Shown: one piece after another, positions 1-5,680 of the stretch | Numbering within the stretch: position 1 is the first letter of the stretch | Layout of the letters: every line of letters starts with the position of its first letter | Assembly: GCA_900556195.1 (NCBI GenBank) | Contig: USOJ01000063.1 | Location: forward strand, 1 to 6,454 | DNA from: an uncultured Eubacteriales bacterium | GTDB lineage: Bacteria > Bacillota > Clostridia > Christensenellales > Borkfalkiaceae | DNA: 6,454 nt | Direction: 5' to 3' | Made by a program: the position numbers and the translations under genes | Notes under the pieces: model-generated | Told to the model about the DNA's origin: nothing | The model's database searches: none | Seen by the model: the letters and a program-made list of their open reading frames with translations, nothing else

Positions 1-1056
1 TTGCATTGCGTAGATGAGTGAGTCGACTATCCGATATTCGGGCAGAAGAACCCGCCCGCGCGAGCAGATGCGTATTTCATCGGATACATCGGGTATTGCG
101 TGCGAATTATGATAAAAATAGTTTTCGATATTGCCGCCCGCGCCATGACCGAGAGCGATACAGCTCCCGCCGCTGTGGCGTATTTCCATATAGTCATAAC
201 GGTCACGCCCGTCCTTGACCAGCTTTGTCAGCTCCAGCATTTTGTAACCGTGCGGGGCGAGATTATCAAAAATCATGTCAAACAGCTCTTTTTCGCGCGT
301 CATATTCTGCATTTGCGCCTTTGTACTCTCGTCAAGTCGATTATACAGCGGAGTTTTTTCATGAAGCATGAGCGAATAAAATGATATTCCCGCAACATCA
401 AGCTCTGATATGACATTCAGATCATTTATGAGCTGTGCGTCGGTCTGGGACGGGTAATTATATATCAGATCTATATTCGTATTACGGATTCCGGCGTTCA
501 TTGCAGCCGCAACGCGCGACGCCGCAAATTCACCGCTTCCGCGCCTGCCGAGCAGTTTTCTTGCGCCGTCATCGAAGGTCTGTATTCCGACGGACAGGCG
601 ATTTACGCCGCCCTCCTTCAGAACTCCGATCATTTCGTCTGAAAGTCCGGTTGCCGATGTTTCAACGCTGATTTCCGCTTCCGGCGCGACCTGAAAGCTG
701 TTATGAAGCTCTGCGAGCACGGCTTTCATCTGGGCGGGCGAAAGGGAAGTCGGCGTGCCGCCGCCGAAGTTGATTGCGTCAATCGGGGCTTCCATATAGG
801 GGTATGCCCGAATTTTATGTATCTCTTCGATCAGATATTTGTGATATTCACGACGGTCAAGCTCATCTGGACGGTGAAACGGGCAGAAAGTGCAGATCTT
901 GTTGCAAAACGGAACATGAAGATAGATTACGCGGCGACTTTCCGGCTTTTCCGCAAGCACGGCGGGAAGATATTCCCCCCCGCCGATGTCTGTTGTATAC
1001 CGTTTTTTGAGATTGCGCGATGCGTCGTGATGACTTTTATAACGCTCGGAAAACAT
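1..1056 (-). CDS. Radical SAM protein, HemW/ChuW-HutW family (probable anaerobic heme utilisation), C-terminus cut by window edge
   Basis: The first 352 residues read without a stop from an ATG at 1056 to the window edge. The 4Fe-4S/SAM site is the CX3CX2C motif CNKICTFC (Cys51, Cys55, Cys58), preceded by the strand YLHVPF. The SAM-binding glycine loop GGGTPT follows at 98-103, then RLSVGIQTFD near 153-162 and NIDLIYNYPSQT at 194-205, all usual HemW-superfamily motifs. The family includes HemW (a heme chaperone), the anaerobic coproporphyrinogen dehydrogenase HemN, and ChuW/HutW, which opens heme without oxygen. Lying directly behind a heme/siderophore-type binding lipoprotein, and carrying CTFCPF rather than the CxYCDF I associate with HemW, it fits ChuW/HutW best; that choice is inference. 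Its ATG shares one base with the lipoprotein's TGA stop (TGATG), so translation is probably coupled. Family membership is firm, the subfamily only moderate. Confidence 0.85.
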   Translation of the reverse strand, partial: MFSERYKSHHDASRNLKKRYTTDIGGGEYLPAVLAEKPESRRVIYLHVPFCNKICTFCPFHRPDELDRREYHKYLIEEIHKIRAYPYMEAPIDAINFGGGTPTSLSPAQMKAVLAELHNSFQVAPEAEISVETSATGLSDEMIGVLKEGGVNRLSVGIQTFDDGARKLLGRRGSGEFAASRVAAAMNAGIRNTNIDLIYNYPSQTDAQLINDLNVISELDVAGISFYSLMLHEKTPLYNRLDESTKAQMQNMTREKELFDMIFDNLAPHGYKMLELTKLVKDGRDRYDYMEIRHSGGSCIALGHGAGGNIENYFYHNSHAIPDVSDEIRICSRGRVLLPEYRIVDSLIYAMQ

Positions 1057-2213
1057 CACTTTTCGCTTTTGAATGAGAAATTGACGTCCGGATAAAGGAT
1101 TTCCGCGAGCTTCTGATATGCTTCCGCAAAACGGCTGTTGGGCTTGTTGTGGAAGAGAGATTTCTCAAGATAGAATACCTTTCCGTTCTTTACGGCGCTC
1201 AGCGACTGCCATACGGGGTTGCTTCCGTAAGTTTCTTCAACCTGCTTTTTGGCATCATCGGTTCCTGCGTGACACTGTACTATGATGATATCGGGGTTTG
1301 CCGCGAATACGGTTTCAAGGTTGATTGTCAGACGTTCTGCGCCGTCGGTGTTCGGCCAGTCGTCAACTATGTTTATTGCCTTCATTGCGGTTACCATTCC
1401 GCCGACGACCGTTGACGAAGTGTTTGCGTCCAGCTTGCTGGCATTGGCAAACATGCTGAATACGCGGGGAGCGTTTCCGTCTGGAATTTCGCAAAGAACC
1501 TCAACGACATCGTCAAGAGCCTTCATTGCGACGCTGCCCCAGAGTTCCGCATGACCGGAAAGGTTGCAGAATACCTTGAACCATTTGAGATAATCGGAGA
1601 AGTCGTCATAGCTGACGGCGATGACGGGGATGTCAGCCGCCTTTGCGGGCTTTTCGATAGTTGAGTAACCGCTCATTGCCGTGGAGCAGATGATAAGGTC
1701 GGGCTGCATTGAAACGATCTTTTCGGTATCCCATTTTTTCCCAGAGGAAGTTGTGGCAACGACGGTCATTCCTTCATCGGTTGTGATGTCTCTGCCGATG
1801 TATTCGCTGTAAAGCGCCTGCGACGACGAGCCGCCTATGCATCCGTTTACAGAGCCGCCCGCTTCATACCAGAGGGTTGTGAAGCTTGCGTAAAGGTTGA
1901 CGACGTTTTTCGGATTCTTTTTGATTGTTACGGTCGAGCCGTCCGTGGATGTCGCGTCCTTGAAGGTTACGGAATCTTCGCCGACGATGACTTCATCGGC
2001 TGCTTTAAGAAACTCTGCCTTGAGGGCGGCTTTCAGAGCGTCATTGTTTTTTGTGTCGTCTTCGCCGGACGGAGCTGTTGTGACGACGTCCGCCCCGGAA
2101 GTGCCGGTACTTGATGTGCTGCTGTCCGGCAGATCGGGGTCATTGCCGGCGCATGCGGTGAATGCTCCTGCCAGAATGCAGAGGCAGAGAAGCATGGCAA
2201 ATAATTTTTTCAT
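1056..2213 (-). CDS. ABC transporter substrate-binding lipoprotein, heme/iron-siderophore/B12 type (Peripla_BP_2-like)
   Basis: This 385-residue protein starts with a lipoprotein signal: MKK, a hydrophobic core and the lipobox FTAC, with Cys21 as the lipid-modified residue. A Ser/Thr/Asp-rich linker (about 22-58) tethers the binding domain to the membrane. From about residue 100 it has the fold pattern of BtuF/FhuD-type binding proteins: NVVNLYASFTTLWYEAGG at the start of lobe 1, MQPDLIICST near 169-178, IPVIAVSYDD near 195-204, ANPDIIIVQC near 305-314, and the C-terminal end GKVFYLEKSLFH followed by helices. This class delivers heme, ferric siderophores or cobalamin to a two-subunit permease and an ATPase; neither is in the window. 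The radical SAM gene overlapping its stop suggests heme as ligand, which is inference. There is no clear Shine-Dalgarno before the ATG; the signal peptide fixes the start. A near-consensus promoter lies about 37 bases upstream. Confidence 0.88.
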   Translation of the reverse strand: MKKLFAMLLCLCILAGAFTACAGNDPDLPDSSTSSTGTSGADVVTTAPSGEDDTKNNDALKAALKAEFLKAADEVIVGEDSVTFKDATSTDGSTVTIKKNPKNVVNLYASFTTLWYEAGGSVNGCIGGSSSQALYSEYIGRDITTDEGMTVVATTSSGKKWDTEKIVSMQPDLIICSTAMSGYSTIEKPAKAADIPVIAVSYDDFSDYLKWFKVFCNLSGHAELWGSVAMKALDDVVEVLCEIPDGNAPRVFSMFANASKLDANTSSTVVGGMVTAMKAINIVDDWPNTDGAERLTINLETVFAANPDIIIVQCHAGTDDAKKQVEETYGSNPVWQSLSAVKNGKVFYLEKSLFHNKPNSRFAEAYQKLAEILYPDVNFSFKSEK

Positions 2214-2249
2214 TCGTTTTGCTCAAATAAAAAATAAGATTTTTTATTC

Positions 2250-2278
2250 AGTATACCATTAAAATCTTTGCTTGGCAA
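2250..2278 (-). promoter_or_regulatory. Sigma-70-type promoter of the binding lipoprotein operon
   Basis: Reading leftward there is a -35 box TTGCCA (2273-2278, one mismatch to TTGACA), a 17-base spacer and a -10 box TATACT (2250-2255) with the extended element TG at the proper place (TGGTATACT). Transcription would begin near 2243, leaving a leader of about 30 A/T-rich bases before the ATG. The spacing and extended -10 make this a strong candidate. The inverted repeat at 2287-2309 ends 9 bases behind the -35 box. Confidence 0.75.
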
Positions 2279-2286
2279 GAAAAATC

Positions 2287-2309
2287 GACGATTATCGACC
2301 ATAATCGTC
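2287..2309. promoter_or_regulatory. Perfect inverted repeat, candidate operator or activator site upstream of the lipoprotein promoter
   Basis: The 9-base arms GACGATTAT (2287-2295) and ATAATCGTC (2301-2309) are perfectly complementary across a 5-base spacer. The site is centred on 2298, about 20 bases upstream of the -35 box of the minus-strand promoter, which suits binding of a dimeric regulator. Size and A/T-rich core resemble metal- or heme-responsive operators, and GATAAT-like pieces recall Fur boxes, but it does not match the Fur consensus and I cannot name the regulator. A terminator is less likely: the stem is A/T rich and no gene is being read into it from the right. Confidence 0.5.
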
Positions 2310-2409
2310 TTTATATTCTTTATTCGGCAAAAATTATATGACAAAGATTGGCAGGGTTAGGGTGTTAATATATGTACGAAAATACGAACAAACGTTCGGG
2401 TTGGCCCCC

Positions 2410-2441
2410 TTGAACGGTTTCGGTCGTCGTTTTGCGTTCAA
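2410..2441. repeat. Inverted repeat TTGAACG-N18-CGTTCAA
   Basis: The 7-base arms TTGAACG (2410-2416) and CGTTCAA (2435-2441) are perfect complements separated by 18 bases. The right arm extends to GTTCAACG (2436-2443), which recurs at 2497-2504 next to the rightward promoter. The shared half-site suggests a protein-binding region, though chance cannot be excluded for words this short. Confidence 0.35.
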
Positions 2442-2497
2442 CGGCAACCCGTATTATCGTGATTTACGAAAGTCAAAAATTTTTTTAAGCGAAAGTG

Positions 2498-2513
2498 TTC
2501 AACGACTATTGAA
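2498..2513. promoter_or_regulatory. Inverted repeat TTCAA-N6-TTGAA overlapping the -35 box, candidate operator
   Basis: TTCAA (2498-2502) and TTGAA (2509-2513) form a short inverted repeat with a 6-base gap, and the right arm is part of the -35 hexamer TTGAAA. A dimer bound here would block polymerase. The same half-sites appear in the inverted repeat at 2410-2441. Arms this short make it tentative. Confidence 0.35.
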
Positions 2514-2537
2514 AAATCGAAAGGGGCGGTATATAAT
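2509..2537 (+). promoter_or_regulatory. Sigma-70-type promoter for the 163-residue gene
   Basis: A -35 box TTGAAA (2509-2514), a 17-base spacer and a perfect -10 box TATAAT (2532-2537) face right. Transcription would start near 2544, about 40 bases before the GTG start at 2584, with a strong ribosome site between. It is the best promoter match on the phage-side strand in this window. Confidence 0.8.
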
Positions 2538-2569
2538 GCGCCCGAAATTCATCGACGGGAGTCGAAGAG

Positions 2570-2578
2570 AGAGGTGAT
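2570..2578 (+). promoter_or_regulatory. Strong Shine-Dalgarno site that decides a GTG start
   Basis: AGAGGTGAT closely matches the complement of the 16S rRNA 3' end (AGGAGGTGAT) and ends 5 bases before the GTG at 2584. This supports the non-ATG start of the 163-residue protein and fits a Firmicutes-type translation system. Confidence 0.8.
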
Positions 2579-2583
2579 AAACG

Positions 2584-3075
2584 GTGATATACGCAAAGAC
2601 TGCGCTCACGGGATATACGAAAGTAGAAGACGTTATAGAAATTATGGACGAATCGTTTTTAAGAAAGGCGATTATTCCTTACGGAAGATACAAAAGCGCC
2701 GAAAAACAGGCGGAAGAACTTATAGACTTAATAGAAAAGAAAAAACGGTTGATTGCGTTTTATTCGGATATAACGACAGCCGTTCACAGACTGAAAGCAG
2801 AGCACAGAAGACTTATTCAGGAAAAGTACGGTATGGTCGGCGGCGGGGTGAGCGACGAACAGAACCGGAATTATTACCGCAAATTATTGCTTGCCACCCG
2901 TAAATTCGCCGAGCAGATGGAAGAACTCGGTTACGACGAAAAGAGATACGAAAGTTTAATAAAGGAGTTTTATTTTCTGGACGAAATCTATTACGACAAG
3001 AAGCGCAAAGAACGTCCCGAAAAGAAAATCGGCGTTTTACGCAATCTGTCGGGCGTTTCGCTTAAAGGCTGTTAA
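2584..3075 (+). CDS. Unrecognised helical 163-residue protein, possibly a phage regulator or packaging protein
   Basis: I do not recognise this protein. It is charged and almost wholly helical by eye, with no signal peptide or membrane segment and a basic C-terminal part (KKRKERPEKK, about 139-148). The segment from about 55 to 83, ending HRLKAEHRRLIQEKYG, resembles the helix before the DNA-binding helices in sigma region 4 and ArpU/RinA-type phage late regulators, but the expected second half of a helix-turn-helix is not clear. It could also be a divergent small terminase, since it precedes TerL, though an opposite-strand gene stands between them. Expression looks good: promoter at 2509-2537, strong ribosome site and a GTG start. 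It ends 14 bases from the stop of the converging gene at 3090. Confidence 0.8.
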   Translation: MIYAKTALTGYTKVEDVIEIMDESFLRKAIIPYGRYKSAEKQAEELIDLIEKKKRLIAFYSDITTAVHRLKAEHRRLIQEKYGMVGGGVSDEQNRNYYRKLLLATRKFAEQMEELGYDEKRYESLIKEFYFLDEIYYDKKRKERPEKKIGVLRNLSGVSLKGC

Positions 3076-3089
3076 TCGCTCTATACGCC

Positions 3090-3848
3090 TTATTCGTCGT
3101 CGATTTCGCTGCGGGTGATTACTTCGTCTTTGACTTTTTGCGTCGACGGACGGAATAAAAAATAGACTATCGAAGCGGCTACTACGGATATTGCCACTAT
3201 AAGCAGAATCTGCAAGTTGTTGCCGAGCGCGTTGTTCGCCTTTTCGGAAGAGTCGCCTTTTTGGTCGTCTTTAATCGTCGGGTCGGCGGCGGGTTTGAAT
3301 TCCTGCCTCGGCGGGATAAAATCGTTTACCGCATCAACGGACACGTAACCGACGTATTTGTCGCCCGACGAAGCCGAAATATAACCGTATATATATTGAC
3401 TTCCTCCGTTGCGGGTTATCGTTCCGTAATAATCTACGGTGCTGTTTTGCGTAACGGTTTCGGTTATCGAAAAATCCACGTCGAGATACAAAAGCGTAGT
3501 GCGGTTTACCGTGAGCGTCAGATTCGGGTAGGGCGATGACGGAAGTTCGTTTACAAAATTCACGTCGGCAACCGATATGTAACCCTTTGCGGACGGTTTG
3601 CCCGCGGAGTCGCCTTTATACTCGACTTTCGCGCACGAACCGAGAACGTTCACGACTTTCACGAAATAGCCGTAGGGGAGCGTGAACCACGGGATCGTAA
3701 GCGACGAGTCCATGTACAGCGTAACGGATTCCGATTCCACTCTCGAATATTTAATTTCGTCCGCAGCCCGCGCCCGCGTTACGGGGAGTACCGAAGCGAG
3801 CGATAAACACAGGCAAAGGACGAGTGAAAGTATGCGTGATTTTTTCAT
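3090..3848 (-). CDS. Secreted, membrane-anchored protein with two SH3-like segments
   Basis: This 252-residue protein has a Sec signal peptide (MKKSR, a hydrophobic core at about 6-22, then ARA at 26-28 as the likely cleavage site). Two extracellular segments follow, about 34-99 and 113-177; each starts with a strand run like VTLYMD or TTLLYLD and ends in GYIS/GYVS plus VADV/VDAV. This resembles a bacterial SH3 (SH3b) repeat, a fold that often binds cell wall. A low-complexity Pro/Asp/Lys linker (about 178-208) leads to one transmembrane helix (about 211-232) and a short charged cytoplasmic tail ending SEIDDE. It would sit on the outer face of the membrane of a Gram-positive cell. Between two rightward genes on the opposite strand, it may be a lysogenic-conversion (moron) gene or a host gene. 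The SH3b assignment is from pattern, not from a match, and its function is unknown. Confidence 0.82.
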   Translation of the reverse strand: MKKSRILSLVLCLCLSLASVLPVTRARAADEIKYSRVESESVTLYMDSSLTIPWFTLPYGYFVKVVNVLGSCAKVEYKGDSAGKPSAKGYISVADVNFVNELPSSPYPNLTLTVNRTTLLYLDVDFSITETVTQNSTVDYYGTITRNGGSQYIYGYISASSGDKYVGYVSVDAVNDFIPPRQEFKPAADPTIKDDQKGDSSEKANNALGNNLQILLIVAISVVAASIVYFLFRPSTQKVKDEVITRSEIDDE

Positions 3849-3857
3849 CGTAAAGTA

Positions 3858-3863
3858 ATTATA
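3858..3863 (-). promoter_or_regulatory. Perfect -10 box very close to the start codon of the SH3-like protein gene
   Basis: TATAAT on the minus strand ends only 9 bases before the ATG at 3848. The start site would then lie about 2-4 bases from the ATG, giving a nearly leaderless mRNA; no Shine-Dalgarno is visible. There is no good -35 box 16-18 bases upstream, so this may be a chance A/T-rich match. Confidence 0.4.
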
Positions 3864-3920
3864 AACGCTTATGAAAGTCGACGCATGAGAGATTAAGTAA
3901 AAAAACGGCGGTATTTGTCG

Positions 3921-5369
3921 ATGTCGGAGAATTTTAATAAAAGGAGCGCGGACGAATGCGCTTTAAGCCTTGCCCGCATAGAAAAAGAAATCGAAAAGCG
4001 GAAGGCTTATCCCATATATAATTACAATCGGGGCGGAGTTGTACATAAAAAACAACTCGCCTTTCATAAATGCTTAAAACGCAACAGGTGGGTGTTCGGC
4101 GGCAACCGCAGCGGCAAAACGGAGTGCGGAGCGGTCGAAGCCGTATATATGGCAAGGGGTATTCACCCGTACAGACCTAACCGCAAGGACGTTTTCGGCT
4201 GGGTGGTGTCGCTTTCGCGCGAAGTGCAAAGGGACGTCGCGCAGAGTAAAGTTCTGAAATACCTGCCGAAAAGTTGGATTGCGGACGTCGTTATGAGTTC
4301 GGGCAGAAAGGACGATTACGAAAACGGCGTTATCGATCAGATTAAAATCAAAAACGTGTTCGGCGGGTTATCCACTATAGGTTTCAAAAGTTGCGATCAG
4401 GGCAGAGAGAAATTTCAGGGCAGTTCGCTCGATTTCGTGTGGTTCGACGAAGAGCCGCCCGAAGACGTGTACCGCGAGTGCAAAATGAGAGTGCTCGATA
4501 AAAAAGGCGATATTTTCGGCACTATGACTCCGCTTAAAGGGCTGACTTTCGTGTACGACGAAATTTACCTTAATTCGGCGAATTCCGACGAGGTGTGGTG
4601 CGAGTTCATCGAGTGGGCGGATAATCCGTTTCTTGATAAAGACGAAATAGAAGAGTTTTCTCTGACGCTGCCCGAAAACGAACTCGAATCGAGAAAATTC
4701 GGGCGATTCCGCGACGATTCGGGGCTGGTGTATACCGAGTTCGACGAAAACAGGCACGTTATAGACCCGTTTCCCATACCGTTCGAGTGGCAGAATACTC
4801 TTTCTATCGACCCGGGGCTTAACAATCCGTTGTCGTGCCATTGGTATTGCGTGGATTACGACGGCAACGTGTTCGTCGTAGCGGAACATTACGAGGCGAA
4901 AAGAGATATAGATTATCACGCCGAAGCGATAAAACGCATTTCGGACGAAATAGGCTGGCGCAGGGGTTACGACGGGCGGATATATTCGCTTATCGACTCG
5001 GCGGCAAATCAGAAAACTCTCGCGAGCGTTAAAAGCGTTACCGAACTCTTTTACGAGCGTGGGATAGCGGTCAATCCGAACGTGGACAAAAACCTGTTTT
5101 CGGGCATAGCGAAAGTAAAGGAGTATTTCAAGGCGAATAAAATTTTTATTTTCCGATCCTGCGTCAATCTGATAAGGGAACTTAAAAGTTACCGCTGGGG
5201 CGACGGCGACGTTCCGATAAAACGCGACGATCACTGCCTTGACGAATTGAGATATTTCATAGCGTCAAGACCAAAAACCGAAAAGCCCGAAGGCGAAAAG
5301 ACGGCGGTGCAGCGGGATAAGGAAAAACTGATTAAAAAATTGACGACGAGGAGGAAGGGAAGAATGTGA
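3921..5369 (+). CDS. terL: Phage terminase large subunit (TerL), ATPase plus nuclease
   Basis: TerL cuts the phage DNA concatemer and, docked on the portal, pumps DNA into the procapsid using ATP. From the ATG at 3921 it is 482 residues, a normal full length. The ATPase half has Walker A GGNRSGKT (about 60-67), Walker B LDFVWFDEE (about 170-178) with the catalytic Glu, and the coupling motif GTMTP (about 200-204). The RNase H-like nuclease half has three acidic sites: SIDPG (Asp297), LIDSAA (Asp359), and the DDHCLDELRYF region (Asp436, Asp437, Asp441). Nothing is missing. A TTG in frame at 3915 would add two residues; I prefer the ATG, as GGCGG at 3907-3911 is the only weak ribosome site and is better spaced for it. 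The next gene starts within its stop codon. No typical small terminase lies directly upstream. Confidence 0.95.
   Translation: MSENFNKRSADECALSLARIEKEIEKRKAYPIYNYNRGGVVHKKQLAFHKCLKRNRWVFGGNRSGKTECGAVEAVYMARGIHPYRPNRKDVFGWVVSLSREVQRDVAQSKVLKYLPKSWIADVVMSSGRKDDYENGVIDQIKIKNVFGGLSTIGFKSCDQGREKFQGSSLDFVWFDEEPPEDVYRECKMRVLDKKGDIFGTMTPLKGLTFVYDEIYLNSANSDEVWCEFIEWADNPFLDKDEIEEFSLTLPENELESRKFGRFRDDSGLVYTEFDENRHVIDPFPIPFEWQNTLSIDPGLNNPLSCHWYCVDYDGNVFVVAEHYEAKRDIDYHAEAIKRISDEIGWRRGYDGRIYSLIDSAANQKTLASVKSVTELFYERGIAVNPNVDKNLFSGIAKVKEYFKANKIFIFRSCVNLIRELKSYRWGDGDVPIKRDDHCLDELRYFIASRPKTEKPEGEKTAVQRDKEKLIKKLTTRRKGRM
5349..5354 (+). promoter_or_regulatory. Ribosome binding site inside the end of terL
   Basis: AGGAGG is embedded in the last codons of terL, 11 bases before the GTG at 5366. 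The spacing is longer than ideal, but the match is perfect and supports the GTG start of the next gene. Confidence 0.55.
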
Positions 5370-5680
5370 AAGAAAGTAAGCAAACCGACAAAGAAGCCGT
5401 AAAAAAGGCTCTTTATAAAAAAGCGGTCGGGTACGACAGCGAAGAAACGGTTGAAGAATATTCCGACAGCGACGGAGATCTCGTACTCGTCAAAAGAAAA
5501 GTAACCACCAAGCCCGTTCCGCCCGACATTGCGGCGATAAAACTCGTTTTGGGGCTTGACGGCGGAGAAGAAGATTTATCCGCTTCTTCGGACGAAGAAC
5601 TCGAAAAACGAAAAAAGAAACTCATAAAAATCATAAAGGAGAAACTAAATGACGGTAATAACGAAAAAAATCGCCCTTAA
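5366..5680 (+). CDS. Small charged phage protein, possible small-terminase-related
   Basis: This 104-residue protein starts at a GTG that overlaps the terL stop by four bases (GTGA), so it is probably translated by coupling. The middle part reads ALYKKAVGYDSEETVEEY, then a beta-like stretch LVLVKRKVTTK and VPPDIAAIKLVLGL. The AxGYxxxE ... K ... VPPDxxA layout is one I associate with the C-terminal part of some phage small terminases in Firmicutes; this is from memory and unconfirmed. The C-terminal third is acidic and then Lys-rich (EELEKRKKKLIKIIKEKL, 78-95), likely a helix or coiled coil. It has no recognisable DNA-binding N-terminus, so it could be a reduced terminase partner or an unrelated head-assembly protein. 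Its end overlaps the next gene by 32 bases. Confidence 0.8.
   Translation: MKESKQTDKEAVKKALYKKAVGYDSEETVEEYSDSDGDLVLVKRKVTTKPVPPDIAAIKLVLGLDGGEEDLSASSDEELEKRKKKLIKIIKEKLNDGNNEKNRP
5637..5641 (+). promoter_or_regulatory. Ribosome binding site of the zinc-ribbon gene
   Basis: AGGAG (within AAAGGAG) lies 7 bases before the ATG at 5649, inside the end of the previous coding region. It is a textbook site and supports this short overlapping gene being real. Confidence 0.75.

Larger units (their letters stand above)
2214..2583. other. Gene-free interval between the heme-uptake unit and the phage-side genes
   Basis: About 370 bases lie between the lipoprotein start and the next gene start. They hold two outward-facing promoters (2250-2278 leftward, 2509-2537 rightward), the inverted repeat at 2287-2309, and TTGAA/TTCAA half-sites between 2410 and 2513. 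The middle (about 2311-2409) is A/T-rich and then G/C-rich, with no convincing gene, tRNA or tRNA 3' end. The open frame across 2338-2577 has no ribosome site and an unconvincing protein, so I do not call it. Confidence 0.6.

Noticed and set aside
1897..2262. A 121-residue open frame opposite the lipoprotein start
   Set aside because: It is antisense to the signal peptide and linker of a well-supported lipoprotein and lacks a ribosome site.
2287..2309. The inverted repeat read as an intrinsic terminator
   Set aside because: The stem is A/T rich, the downstream T-run is interrupted on the plus strand, and no gene enters it from either side. Its place next to a -35 box fits an operator better.
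2380..2450. A tRNA 3' end that could serve as a phage attachment site
   Set aside because: The GTTCG-like and CCC runs do not form an acceptor stem or T-arm and no CCA end is present.
2338..2577. A 79-residue open frame in the gene-free stretch
   Set aside because: It has no ribosome site, an unconvincing protein, and runs through a good promoter and repeats that better explain the region.
3915..3920. TTG at 3915 as the start of TerL
   Set aside because: It would add only two residues, sits too close to the weak GGCGG, and an ATG follows at 3921 with better spacing.
4368..5234. A 288-residue open frame on the minus strand inside terL
   Set aside because: It lies wholly antisense to a complete, motif-bearing TerL. 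Its protein shows no domain pattern, and codon bias of the real gene explains the open frame.
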